This document shows positions 8,680 to 17,122 of a stretch of 64,000 nt of DNA, one piece after another. The stretch spans positions 310,001 to 374,000 of the forward strand of contig JAURZM010000048.1 in the NCBI GenBank assembly GCA_030653385.1, written 5' to 3'. Positions within the stretch are counted from its first letter, which is position 1, and the number at the start of each line of letters is the position of its first letter. Under the pieces are notes generated by a model, which saw nothing but the letters and a program-made list of their open reading frames with translations, was not told where the DNA came from and ran no database searches. The position numbers and the translations under genes are program-made. This DNA is from Rubrivivax sp. Lineage in GTDB: Bacteria > Pseudomonadota > Gammaproteobacteria > Burkholderiales > Burkholderiaceae_C.

Positions 8680-9900
8680 ATGGAATTCCTCACCACTCCC
8701 ACCTTCTGGATCGCTGTCGGCCAGATCATCCTGATCGACATCCTGCTGGGCGGCGACAACGCGGTGGTCATCGCGCTGGCCTGCCGCAAGCTGCCACCCA
8801 AACAGCGCACGCAGGGCATCCTGTGGGGCACGGCCGGGGCCATCCTGCTGCGGGTCATCCTGATCTTCTTTGCGCTGGCGCTGCTGGCCATTCCCTTCCT
8901 GAAGATCGTCGGCGCGCTGCTGCTGATCTGGATCGGCGTCAAGCTGCTGCTGCCCGACCACGACGACGGCCACAACAACATTGAAGGCAGCGACAAGCTC
9001 TGGGGTGCGGTGAAGACGGTGATCATTGCCGACCTCGTGATGAGCGTGGACAACGTCATCGCCATCGCCGGCGCGGCAGAAGCCTCGGGCACCGACCACA
9101 GCATGGCGCTGGTGATCTTCGGCGTGTTGGTCAGCATTCCGATCATCGTCTGGGGCAGCCAGCTGGTGATCAAGCTGATGGACCGCTTCCCGATGATCAT
9201 CACGCTGGGTGCGATGTTGCTGGGCTGGATTGCCGGCACCATGACGGTCACCGACCCGGCGCTGGTGAACCCGGACATCATGCCCGGCTTCCCCAAGATC
9301 GAAGCCACCGACTGGGTGCGCTATGGCTCGGGTTTGTTCGGCGCACTGCTGGTGCTGGGCATTGGCAAATTCTTCCTGGCACGCAGGGCCTCGGCCCACG
9401 GCGCGACACCGGCCGCTGCCGCTGCCTCGGCTGCCTCGGCTGCTGCCGCAGCGCCGGCGGCCTTGAGCCAGTTGCGCAGCGTGCTGCTGGCGGTGGACGG
9501 ATCCGACGCAGCTGCGCGCGCCACCCAGCAGCTGATCGAACTGCGCCGCGGCCTGGCCGAACCCGCCGCCTGTGCGGTGCACCTGGTGCACGTGCAGCGC
9601 CCGGTTTCAGGTGATGTGTCGTCGTTTGTGGCCAGCAAGACCCTGGATGAGTATTACCAGGAACAGAACGACGCGGCCCTGGCACCCGCCAGCCGCTTGC
9701 TCGAAGCCGCGGGTGTGCCCTTCCAGGTACATGCGCGTGTCGGTGACCCGGGCGAAACGATCGCCGGCGAAGCGGTCCAGCAAGGCAGCGGGCTGATCGT
9801 GATGGGCACCCACGGTGCAGGCATGGCCGCAGCGCTGCTCGGCTCGGTGGCACAAGCCACGCTGAGCGCATCGAGGGTGCCGGTGATGCTGGTGAAGTGA
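8680..9900 (+). CDS. TerC-family membrane protein fused to a UspA domain
   Basis: A 406-residue fusion. Residues about 1-230 are a TerC/YkoY/YceF-type polytopic membrane protein with the two acidic signatures GGDNAVVIALAC (first helices) and MSVDNVIAIAGAAE (middle), the family's presumed metal-ion ligands. An Ala-rich linker (about 240-265) leads to a cytosolic universal stress domain starting LRSVLLAVDGSD and ending with the nucleotide-binding-type GTHGAGMA...GSVAQATL segment and the terminal strand VPVMLVK. TerC proteins are implicated in manganese/metal efflux or metalation of exported enzymes; UspA domains often bind ATP. It begins 20 bp after the dehydrogenase alpha gene, so co-expression is likely. 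A metal-handling role for that locus is inference. Confidence 0.88.
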   Translation: MEFLTTPTFWIAVGQIILIDILLGGDNAVVIALACRKLPPKQRTQGILWGTAGAILLRVILIFFALALLAIPFLKIVGALLLIWIGVKLLLPDHDDGHNNIEGSDKLWGAVKTVIIADLVMSVDNVIAIAGAAEASGTDHSMALVIFGVLVSIPIIVWGSQLVIKLMDRFPMIITLGAMLLGWIAGTMTVTDPALVNPDIMPGFPKIEATDWVRYGSGLFGALLVLGIGKFFLARRASAHGATPAAAAASAASAAAAAPAALSQLRSVLLAVDGSDAAARATQQLIELRRGLAEPAACAVHLVHVQRPVSGDVSSFVASKTLDEYYQEQNDAALAPASRLLEAAGVPFQVHARVGDPGETIAGEAVQQGSGLIVMGTHGAGMAAALLGSVAQATLSASRVPVMLVK

Positions 9901-9955
9901 ACGGCAGGGCCGCCGGGGCGCCGCGATGAACGGGCGCGCCGGCCGGCTCCAGCCT

Positions 9956-10357
9956 TCAAGCCGCCCGGCGCACTTCCATCACGCCGCTGCTCGTGACCTC
10001 TGCGTACACGGCGGGCTGGCTCATCGCCAGGTGCAACACGATGCGGCCGGCCTGATGGCGCACCAGCCGGTTGGCCACGATGCCAAGCACCACCAGCACC
10101 AGGCCGGCCAGTGCCATGCCCGTGAGTGCCAGCACCGAACCCAGGCCGATCACGGCCACGGCAATCAGGTTGATGTGCGTGCGCCGCACGACATAAGGCC
10201 GCGCCAGCGTCGGGTTCACCACGACACGAAAGCGTCCGTAGGGCAGGCCGTTGCGGAATTCCCCGTGCGCGATGTAGGGGACGGAATCGGGGTCGTCTTC
10301 GGCTTCGTTCACAGGCACGAGTTTAGGTGATGCACGGCAAGCAACCGACCCCGCCAC
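9956..10357 (-). CDS. small membrane protein of unknown function
   Basis: About 133 residues from a GTG start. The middle holds two hydrophobic segments (INLIAVAVIGLGSVLALTG, then ALAGLVLVVLGIVANRLV) with few residues between them, flanked by a polar N-terminal region (PYIAHGEFRNGLPYGRFRV) and a soluble C-terminal tail. The start is uncertain: no good ribosome-binding site precedes 10357, and an internal GTG about 15 codons later is possible. I do not recognise the family. It converges with terC-usp and could share a promoter region with nothing else, because the next gene on its strand ends 41 bp upstream. Confidence 0.55.
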   Translation of the reverse strand: MAGSVACRASPKLVPVNEAEDDPDSVPYIAHGEFRNGLPYGRFRVVVNPTLARPYVVRRTHINLIAVAVIGLGSVLALTGMALAGLVLVVLGIVANRLVRHQAGRIVLHLAMSQPAVYAEVTSSGVMEVRRAA

Positions 10358-10397
10358 CCCGTGCCCGCCACCTGCGGCCGGTGCAGCCGCGCCGCGC

Positions 10398-11549
10398 TCA
10401 GGCGGGCGGCCGGTCGCCCAGCGCCAGGTCGAGCATCATCTCGCTGGCCAGGCCGTCGAGTTCGGCATGCAGCTGATCGTTGCTGATGGCCGTGGGCACC
10501 AGCAGGTGCGCCACCACCTTGAAACGGCGTTGGCCGGTGCCCGGGCTGGTGCTGATCTCGGTGTGCATGTTTTCGATGCTGACCGCACGTGCCGCCAGCG
10601 CCGCGGTGAGCGAACTCACGATGCCCTGGCGGTCGTCACCCATCAGTTGCAGCTCGACGCTGCGCAAACCGGCGGCCGGCTGGCCAGCGGCACTGCGCGA
10701 CACGGAAACGCGCAAGCCGGCAGCGCTGAGCGCGTTCAGCGACGTCGCCAGTGCATCGGCATTCGCGGGCGGCACGTCGAAATGCACCATGCCGGCAAAC
10801 TCGCCCGCTGCACGGGCCAGGTGGCTGGCGGCCCAGTTGGCGCCGTGGCGCTGTGCACATGCCGACAGGGCCCGCACGATGCCCACCCTGTCGGCGCCGA
10901 TCACCGTGGCCACCAGGGCCACGTGGTCAGCCGCGGTGTCTTCGGTCAGCACCACCGACCGTTTGATCAGCGGTGCTTTGGTGGCAAAGCGCAGGTCTTG
11001 TGTCGTGGCCGGCACGCTGTCGTGGTCGCGCACGTGGCACACCACCCGCTGCAGCAGCGCCAGGCCCATCGGGGCCAGCGCCCGTTCCCAGAGTTCTCGC
11101 GCGGTTTCACCGCGCTGCACGAAACACCAGTCCTGCGCCGCAATGGCACCGGCGTCCCAGCCGTCTGCCAGGTGGTAGACCGAGCCGCCGGCGATGGCGT
11201 CGCCTTCGAGGATGGTCCACTCCACCGCCGCAATGCCGCGGTGGCGCGGCAACAGCGACGGGTGGTAGCCGATGCCGCGATGGCGCGAACGGGCCAGCGC
11301 GTCGTCGCTGACACGCGCATGGGTGTGCGCCGCGACGATGAGGTCGGTGCCTTCAACGATGGCCTCGCCGGGCACGATCTTGGGGTTGTCCAGCACATGC
11401 ACCGGCAGCCCGGCGGCGCGGCCGGCCAGGGCCAGGCGGTCGTCGGCGGCGGGTGCCACGATGCTGGTGAATTCGATGCCGTCGAGCCGGCGCAGGGCAT
11501 CAAAGACACTGGCCGCGAAAAAACGCGAGCCGACCAGGGCAATCTTCAT
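10398..11549 (-). CDS. formyl-hydrolase-fold protein with two C-terminal ACT domains
   Basis: A 383-residue two-part protein. Residues 1-190 are a formyltransferase fold. The active-site segment YHPSLLPRHRG (H96) followed by an Asp in GWDAG (D132) resembles the N-terminal 10-formyl-tetrahydrofolate hydrolase domain of ALDH1L1 more than methionyl-tRNA formyltransferase, which has NIHASLLPRWRG. Residues about 208-375 hold two ACT-like domains (ATVIGADRVGIVRALSA, then LQLMGDDRQGIVSSLTAAL), as in glycine-cleavage repressor-type proteins. PurU has ACT and formyl domains in the opposite order. Predicted role: amino-acid-regulated hydrolysis or transfer of a folate-bound or sugar-nucleotide-bound formyl group. 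The nearby formate dehydrogenase would consume the formate; that link is inference. Confidence 0.8.
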   Translation of the reverse strand: MKIALVGSRFFAASVFDALRRLDGIEFTSIVAPAADDRLALAGRAAGLPVHVLDNPKIVPGEAIVEGTDLIVAAHTHARVSDDALARSRHRGIGYHPSLLPRHRGIAAVEWTILEGDAIAGGSVYHLADGWDAGAIAAQDWCFVQRGETARELWERALAPMGLALLQRVVCHVRDHDSVPATTQDLRFATKAPLIKRSVVLTEDTAADHVALVATVIGADRVGIVRALSACAQRHGANWAASHLARAAGEFAGMVHFDVPPANADALATSLNALSAAGLRVSVSRSAAGQPAAGLRSVELQLMGDDRQGIVSSLTAALAARAVSIENMHTEISTSPGTGQRRFKVVAHLLVPTAISNDQLHAELDGLASEMMLDLALGDRPPA

Positions 11550-11573
11550 CGCGGGGTTCCCGGCCGGCGGCCA

Positions 11574-11825
11574 TCAGTCATCGAGAAAGTCGCCCTTGAA
11601 CAGGCTCCAGGCACGGCCGTCGTGCAGGTAGAAACAGCCGTCGTTGCAGAAGTCCTTGCCCGGAAAAAACTCGCGGTAGGCCTTGGGCACCAGGCGCGCC
11701 AGTTGCTCGTCGTCGAGCTCTTCAAATTCCAGCGGCGTGATCGGCGAACCGGCGCGCAGTCTGCGGTTTTCCATCGGGACGGGGCGGCGGCCTGCGGCTG
11801 TGGCGAAGCTGGCATTCTGGCCCAT
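11574..11825 (-). CDS. small acidic protein of unknown function
   Basis: An 83-residue frame whose C-terminal half (PITPLEFEELDDEQLARLVP, then AYREFFPGKDFCNDGCFYL and an acidic end) looks like a genuine compact soluble protein with a C-x3-C pair. The first 17 residues are low in information, and an internal ATG giving MENRRLRAG is an equally good start (protein of about 66 residues). It lies 24 bp upstream of the formyl-hydrolase/ACT gene on the same strand, so the two probably form an operon. No family recognised. Confidence 0.55.
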   Translation of the reverse strand: MGQNASFATAAGRRPVPMENRRLRAGSPITPLEFEELDDEQLARLVPKAYREFFPGKDFCNDGCFYLHDGRAWSLFKGDFLDD

Positions 11826-11902
11826 GTCACTCTGGCCCGAGGTCGGACCCGAACAGGCTGCTTGCGCAGCCTGCCGTGTTCAGCGAGAGCGGGCCGACCG
11901 GT

Positions 11903-12136
11903 TCAAAGACCGATGCGCGCCGCGCGCTGGCGCAGCAGGACCGCGCCGGCCGGGTCGCTGGCTTCCAGGCGATCGGCCTGCACACGCAGCGCACGCATTT
12001 CGCTCACCTCCGCGATGATGCGGCCCGGGAACAGCATCGCGTCGATCATGACCCCGGTGTCACGAAGCAGGCTCGTCAGGCCCGACAACAGACTGCCGAA
12101 GTTCGCAGACGGAATGGAATGGCTCAGGTTGGACAT
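11903..12136 (-). CDS. small protein of unknown function
   Basis: 77 residues, mostly helical: a hydrophobic middle (GSLLSGLTSLLRDTG, MIDAMLFPGRIIAEV) and a charged C-terminal helix. The ATG is preceded by GAGGGA at good distance, which supports real translation. It is the first gene of the leftward run 12136-9956 and is divergent from the deacetylase gene. No family recognised; no signal peptide or clear membrane span. Confidence 0.6.
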   Translation of the reverse strand: MSNLSHSIPSANFGSLLSGLTSLLRDTGVMIDAMLFPGRIIAEVSEMRALRVQADRLEASDPAGAVLLRQRAARIGL

Positions 12137-12187
12137 GGAACTTCCCTCAAGGTGAAAAATGACAACTGGACCGATGATATAGCGTTT

Positions 12188-12200
12188 ACCCCAATGGGGT
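12188..12200. promoter_or_regulatory. inverted repeat in a divergent promoter region
   Basis: ACCCC-AAT-GGGGT, a perfect 5-bp inverted repeat with 3-bp spacer, lies in the 130-bp gap between the leftward 77-residue gene and the rightward deacetylase gene, next to an AT-rich patch (GATATAG at 12177-12183). The placement suits an operator, but no matching regulator gene is adjacent. Confidence 0.35.
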
Positions 12201-12266
12201 TTATACCAACGCCACCAGACCCTTCCTCCTGAAGTTCAGCCTTCCACCGTTGCCCCGGAGACCCCC

Positions 12267-13199
12267 TTGAGCACCCTGATCTACACCCACGACGCCTGCT
12301 ACGAGCACCAGCCCGGCGAACATCACCCCGAGTCCCCCGCCCGGCTGCGGGCCGTGCGCCGCGCGCTGGAAACACCCGACTTCGCCAGCCTGGTCTGGCG
12401 TGAAGCCCCGCTGGGCACTGCCGAGCAGGTCAAGCTCGTTCACGCCGCCGACTATGTCGACTGGGTGCACGACGTGGCGCCCACCCGCGGCCTGCGCGCG
12501 CTGGACGGCGGCGACACGGTGATGTCACCCGGCAGCCTGCAGGCGGTGATGCGCTGCGTGGGCGCCGCCTGTGCGGGGGTCGACGACGTGATGAGCGGCG
12601 CGGCCACCAATGTGTTCTGCGCCACCCGGCCTTGCGGCCACCACGCGGAAAGCTCCCGGGCCATGGGCTTCTGCGTCTTCAACCAGGCGGCCATCGCCGC
12701 GCTGCATGCGCGCCACCAGCATGGGCTGCAACGTGTGGCCGTGATCGACTTCGACGTGCACCACGGCAACGGCACGCAGCAGGCGTTCTGGGGTGACGCA
12801 GGGCTGTTCTACGGCTCCAGCCACCAGTCGCCGTTTTATCCCGGCACCGGCGCGCGCCAGGAGGCCGGCGTGGCGCAGAACATCGTCAACGTGCCGCTGG
12901 CACGCGGCAGCGGGTCCAAGCTGTTCCGCCAGCAGATGGGCGCTGAACTGCTGCCTGCGCTGCGCAGCTTCGCGCCGGAATTGCTGATCATCTCGGCCGG
13001 CTTCGACGCCCACGAGCTGGACCCGCTGGGCGGCCTGGAGCTCACCGACGACGACTTCGTCTGGATCACGCAGGAACTGCTGGACGCCACCGCGGCGTCT
13101 GCGCAGGGCCGGGTGGTGTCGATCCTGGAAGGTGGCTACAGCCTGGAAGGCTTGGCCAGCGGCACCGCCGCGCATGTGCGCACCTTGATGGCCGCTTGA
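12267..13199 (+). CDS. histone deacetylase-family amidohydrolase
   Basis: A 310-residue zinc-dependent deacetylase of the arginase/HDAC fold, probably acting on acetylated polyamines or proteins in the cytoplasm. Family motifs are complete: RPCGHHAE (tandem active-site His), DFDVHHGNGTQ (zinc Asp and His), the third zinc Asp in AGFDAHELDPLGG, and EGGYSLEGLA near the C-terminus. The start is a TTG at 12267 with GGAG 7-10 nt upstream; no in-frame ATG gives a full-length protein. It stands alone and converges with apbC. Substrate is not predictable; acetoin-utilisation AcuC-like and acetylpolyamine amidohydrolases are the nearest characterised groups. Confidence 0.9.
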   Translation: MSTLIYTHDACYEHQPGEHHPESPARLRAVRRALETPDFASLVWREAPLGTAEQVKLVHAADYVDWVHDVAPTRGLRALDGGDTVMSPGSLQAVMRCVGAACAGVDDVMSGAATNVFCATRPCGHHAESSRAMGFCVFNQAAIAALHARHQHGLQRVAVIDFDVHHGNGTQQAFWGDAGLFYGSSHQSPFYPGTGARQEAGVAQNIVNVPLARGSGSKLFRQQMGAELLPALRSFAPELLIISAGFDAHELDPLGGLELTDDDFVWITQELLDATAASAQGRVVSILEGGYSLEGLASGTAAHVRTLMAA

Positions 13200-13230
13200 G
13201 CGGTTGCGGCAGCCCGGGCCGGCAGCGGCT

Positions 13231-14328
13231 TCAGGTCGCCTTGGACACGCTGATGGTCGGAAACTTGGCCGAAAAGTCCTTGGCCTTCAGCGCGATCTTC
13301 ACCGCCACCTGGCGCGCCACCGACTTGTAGGTGGCGGCGATCTCGCTGTCGGGGTCGGCCACCACGGTGGGCCGGCCACTGTCGGCCTGTTCGCGGATCG
13401 ACAGGTTCAGCGGCAGTGCACCCAGGTAGTCCACCTTGTACTCAGCCGCCATCTTCTTGCCGCCGTCGGCACCGAAGATGTGTTCGCTGTGGCCACAGCT
13501 GGGGCACACGTAGACGGCCATGTTTTCGACGATGCCCAGGATGGGCACACCCACCTTCTCGAACATCTTCAGGCCCTTGCGGGCGTCGAGCAGCGCAATG
13601 TCCTGCGGCGTGGTGACGATGATGGCGCCGGTCAGCGGCACCCGCTGGCTGAGCGTGAGCGCAATGTCACCGGTGCCGGGTGGCATGTCGATCAGCAGGT
13701 AGTCCAGCTCGCGCCAGGCGGTCTGGTGCAGCAGCTGGTCGAGCGCCTGCGTGGCCATCGGGCCGCGCCAGATCATGGCCTGGTCGGGTTCGACCATGAA
13801 GCCGATGCTCATGACCTGCACGCCGTAGTTTTCCATCGGCTGGATGGTCTTGCCGTCTTCGCTTTCCGGGCGGCCGCTCAGGCCCATCATCATCGGCTGG
13901 CTGGGGCCGTAGATGTCGGCGTCCAGGATGCCCACGCTGGCGCCTTCGGCGGCCAGCGCCAGTGCCAGGTTGACCGTGGTGGTGCTCTTGCCCACACCAC
14001 CCTTGCCGCTGGCCACGGCGATGACGTTTTTCACCTTGGGCAGCAGCTGCACGCCGCGCTGCACCGCGTGCGTGACGATGCGGGTGGTGATCTCGACGCT
14101 GACGTTGTCGACACCACCCACCGAACGTGCCGCGGCAATCAGCGCCTTGCGCAGCGCCGGGTGCTGGCTTTTGGCCGGGTAGCCCAGTTCGACCTGGAAG
14201 GCCACGTCGCCACCCTCGATGCGCAGATGCTTCAGGGACTTGCTGCTGACGAAGTCCTTGCCGGAATGCGGGTCGACGACGTTTTTCAGTGCGTCGAGCA
14301 GCGCACTTTCGGTGGGGGCGGTGGACAT
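13231..14328 (-). CDS. apbC: Mrp/ApbC-type iron-sulfur cluster carrier ATPase
   Basis: A 365-residue P-loop ATPase that carries and delivers Fe-S clusters. An N-terminal MIP18/DUF59 domain (residues about 5-90) precedes the ATPase with deviant Walker A GKGGVGKSTT near residue 108, and a C-terminal CPSC pair for the bridging cluster. ATG 14328 (MSTAPTES) is chosen; the open frame continues upstream but into non-family sequence. It is divergent from metG across a small secreted-protein gene, an arrangement that is common in Burkholderiales. Confidence 0.95.
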   Translation of the reverse strand: MSTAPTESALLDALKNVVDPHSGKDFVSSKSLKHLRIEGGDVAFQVELGYPAKSQHPALRKALIAAARSVGGVDNVSVEITTRIVTHAVQRGVQLLPKVKNVIAVASGKGGVGKSTTTVNLALALAAEGASVGILDADIYGPSQPMMMGLSGRPESEDGKTIQPMENYGVQVMSIGFMVEPDQAMIWRGPMATQALDQLLHQTAWRELDYLLIDMPPGTGDIALTLSQRVPLTGAIIVTTPQDIALLDARKGLKMFEKVGVPILGIVENMAVYVCPSCGHSEHIFGADGGKKMAAEYKVDYLGALPLNLSIREQADSGRPTVVADPDSEIAATYKSVARQVAVKIALKAKDFSAKFPTISVSKAT

Positions 14329-14393
14329 GGCGGCGGGGCTTTCAGAGAACGTGATCAGGGGCTGCAGAAGGCGGCGCAGTCTAGCGCCAGCGG

Positions 14394-14927
14394 CTATTCC
14401 ACACGCCTGACTCGCGGCGCGCGGCGCGCGCCTTCGATTTCCATCATGAAGGTGCCCATCGCCGCACGGCGCACCGTCACCAGCGGGCTGGGCAGCTCGT
14501 AGAAGCCCGAGCTGTCGTCCACCACCTGCCAGACCTGCCCGTTGTCCAGCCGCAGCCGGGCACGGGGTGTCCAGCCCTCGAAGCGGCCGCTGATGCGGCT
14601 GCGGATCTCCGACAGCTCCGAGCCGACACGCTCCATGCCAAAGCCGGCGACGGCTGCGGCCGACGGCGGCTGGGCGGCCAGCGCCTTGGGCGATGGCGTG
14701 GCGGCTGCTGTTGCGGCTGCTGTTGCTGCTGGAGTCGCGGCCGCAGGAGCCGGTGCAGCCGGTGCAGATCGCTGGCCCACCGGCAGGGCGTCGTAGCAGG
14801 CCACCCGCGCCGCAATGTCGGCCAAGGCGCGGCAACGCAGCAGTTCTTCGTCGCTGGCCGCGGCGCTGGCCAGGCCGGGCAGCAGCGTCGCAGCCAGCAG
14901 TGCACGGTTAAAAAGCAGGTGTTTCAT
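14394..14927 (-). CDS. exported protein with Ala-rich linker, unknown function
   Basis: 177 residues from ATG 14927. A signal peptide (KHLLFNRALLAATLLPGLASAAA) is followed by a short helical region with a Cys pair (LRCRALADIAARVACYDAL), a low-complexity Ala/Pro/Thr linker of about 40 residues, and a C-terminal beta-rich domain (residues about 115-177) containing RISGRFEGWTPRARLRLDNG and QVWQVVDDSSGFYEL. The C-terminal part resembles small periplasmic domains often called type VI secretion-associated or hypothetical, but I cannot name the family. It lies 65 bp upstream of apbC on the same strand and diverges from metG. Confidence 0.75.
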   Translation of the reverse strand: MKHLLFNRALLAATLLPGLASAAASDEELLRCRALADIAARVACYDALPVGQRSAPAAPAPAAATPAATAAATAAATPSPKALAAQPPSAAAVAGFGMERVGSELSEIRSRISGRFEGWTPRARLRLDNGQVWQVVDDSSGFYELPSPLVTVRRAAMGTFMMEIEGARRAPRVRRVE

Positions 14928-15007
14928 GGGCGGGCGCTTGGACAAGTAAGTGCACATTGTGCGGCGGGCACGCCTTCAGGCATACCGAAGGGCCACGGGC
15001 TCGCTCC

Positions 15008-15013
15008 TAGAAT
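15008..15013 (+). promoter_or_regulatory. -10 hexamer of metG, probable leaderless start
   Basis: TAGAAT (5 of 6 to TATAAT) ends 6 nt before the metG ATG, so a transcript would begin at or next to the A of the start codon. No Shine-Dalgarno sequence and no convincing -35 hexamer are visible. Confidence 0.55.
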
Positions 15014-15019
15014 CCGCTC

Positions 15020-17074
15020 ATGACCCGCAAGCTCTTTGTCACCACCGCCCTGCCCTACGCCAACGCCGCTTTCCACATCGGCCACATGATGGAGTACATC
15101 CAGGCCGACACCTGGGTGCGGCTGCAGCGCATGCTGGGCCACGAGGTGCACTTCGTCTGCGCCGACGACGCCCACGGCGCGGCGATCATGATCGCCGCCG
15201 AAAAGGCCGGGCAGACGCCGCAGGCTTTCGTGGCCGGCATCGCCGCGGGCCGCCAGCAGTACCTGGACGGCTTTCACATCGCGTTCGACCACTGGCACAG
15301 CACCGACGCGCCGGAAAACCATGCGCTGGCAAAAAGCATCTACCTGGCGCTGCGCCAGAACGGCCTGATCGACGTGCGGATGGTCGAGCAGTTCTTCGAC
15401 CCGCAAAAGGGCATGTTCCTGCCCGACCGCTTCATCAAGGGCGAATGCCCCAACTGCGGCGCGAAAGACCAGTACGGCGACAACTGCGAGGTCTGCGGTG
15501 CGGTCTACGCACCCACCGACCTGAAAAACCCGGTCAGCGCCTTGACCGGCGCCACGCCGGTGCTGAGAAGCAGCGAGCACTTTTTCTTCAGGCTCAGCGA
15601 CCCGCGCTGCGTGGAGTTCCTGGAAAACTGGACCCAGGACGGCCGCCTGCAGACCGAAGTGGCCAACAAGGTGAAGGAGTGGTTCAAGCGCGACCGACCT
15701 GCAGAAGAAGGCGGCAAGGCCGGCCTGGGCGACTGGGACATCAGCCGCGACGCGCCTTACTTCGGCATCGAGATTCCCGATGCACCGGGCAAGTACTTCT
15801 ACGTCTGGCTCGACGCGCCCGTGGGTTACCTGGCTTCGCTGCAGGCCCACCTGACGAAGCTGGGCATCAACTTCGATGCGTACATGGCCCAGCCCGACCT
15901 GGAGCAGGTGCATTTCATCGGCAAGGACATCGTCACCTTCCACACCCTGTTCTGGCCGGCGATGCTGAAGTTCAGTGGCCGCAAGGTGCCCGACCACATC
16001 TACGTGCACGGCCACCTGACCGTCAGCGGCGAAAAGATGAGCAAGAGCCGTGGCACCGGCATCAGCCCGCTGCGCTACCTGGAGCTTGGCCTGAACCCGG
16101 AGTGGCTGCGTTACTACATCGCCGCCAAGCTGAGCGCGCGTGTCGAAGACCTGGACTTCAACCCCGAGGACTTCGTCGCACGTGTCAACAGCGACCTGGT
16201 GGGCAAGACCATCAACATCGCCAGCCGCGCTGCCGGTTTCCTGAGCAAACGTTTTGGCGGCAAGCTCAGCGCCGACCTGGGTGTCGAAGGCCGTGTGCTG
16301 CTGGACGGCCTGCGCGCCCACGGTGAGGTCGTTCGCACGCACCTGGACGAACGCGACTTCGGCAAGGCCATGCGCGAGGTCATGCTGCTGGCCGACCGCG
16401 TGAACGAATACGTCGATCAGCACAAGCCCTGGGAACTGGCCAAGAAAGAAGGCATGGACGCCGCGCTGCACGATGTGTGCAGCGTCTGCATCGAAGCCTT
16501 CCGGATCTTGATCATCTACCTGAAACCGGTGCTGCCCGCGCTGGCCGTGCAGGTGGAAAACTTCCTGCAGGTGAAGCCGCTGATGTGGGCCGACGCACAA
16601 CGAGCGCTGGGCCACCACACCATCGGCGAGTACAAACACCTGATGCAGCGTGTCGACCCGACCAAGCTGGAAGCGCTGTTCGAGCCACCGGCCGCGCCGG
16701 TGGCGCCACCGCCCGGCGGCGAGGCACTGGCCGAAGAAATTGGCATCACCGACTTCACCAAGGTCGACCTGCGCATCGCCAAGATCGTCAACGCCGAAGC
16801 GGTGGAAGGCAGCACCAAGCTGCTGCGCCTCACGCTGGACGTGGGTGAAGGCAGGCACCGCAACGTGTTCAGTGGCATCGCCGCCAACTACAGGCCGGAA
16901 GAACTGGTCGGCAAGCTGACGGTGATGGTGGCCAACCTGGCGCCGCGCAAGATGAAGTTCGGCATCAGCGAAGGCATGGTGCTGGCGGCCAGCCACGCCG
17001 ACGAAAAAGCCCACCCGGGCGTGTTCGTGCTGGAACCCTTCCCGGGCGCGGTGCCGGGCTTGCGCGTGCGCTAG
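15020..17074 (+). CDS. metG: methionyl-tRNA synthetase
   Basis: A 684-residue class I synthetase that charges tRNA-Met. The HIGH-type motif is FHIGHM near residue 16, the zinc knuckle is [18 protein letters not shown] (about 146-163), and KMSKS occurs intact in [11 protein letters not shown]. The protein ends with the tRNA-binding Trbp111-like domain ([13 protein letters not shown] to the end), so it is the long dimeric type as in E. coli. Translation probably initiates from a leaderless or nearly leaderless transcript (see the -10 hexamer entry). Confidence 0.98.
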   Translation: MTRKLFVTTALPYANAAFHIGHMMEYIQADTWVRLQRMLGHEVHFVCADDAHGAAIMIAAEKAGQTPQAFVAGIAAGRQQYLDGFHIAFDHWHSTDAPENHALAKSIYLALRQNGLIDVRMVEQFFDPQKGMFLPDRFIKGECPNCGAKDQYGDNCEVCGAVYAPTDLKNPVSALTGATPVLRSSEHFFFRLSDPRCVEFLENWTQDGRLQTEVANKVKEWFKRDRPAEEGGKAGLGDWDISRDAPYFGIEIPDAPGKYFYVWLDAPVGYLASLQAHLTKLGINFDAYMAQPDLEQVHFIGKDIVTFHTLFWPAMLKFSGRKVPDHIYVHGHLTVSGEKMSKSRGTGISPLRYLELGLNPEWLRYYIAAKLSARVEDLDFNPEDFVARVNSDLVGKTINIASRAAGFLSKRFGGKLSADLGVEGRVLLDGLRAHGEVVRTHLDERDFGKAMREVMLLADRVNEYVDQHKPWELAKKEGMDAALHDVCSVCIEAFRILIIYLKPVLPALAVQVENFLQVKPLMWADAQRALGHHTIGEYKHLMQRVDPTKLEALFEPPAAPVAPPPGGEALAEEIGITDFTKVDLRIAKIVNAEAVEGSTKLLRLTLDVGEGRHRNVFSGIAANYRPEELVGKLTVMVANLAPRKMKFGISEGMVLAASHADEKAHPGVFVLEPFPGAVPGLRVR

Positions 17075-17122
17075 ACGCCCGCTGTCAGGCCGCAGCCAGC
17101 GGCAGGGCGACAATCGACCACG

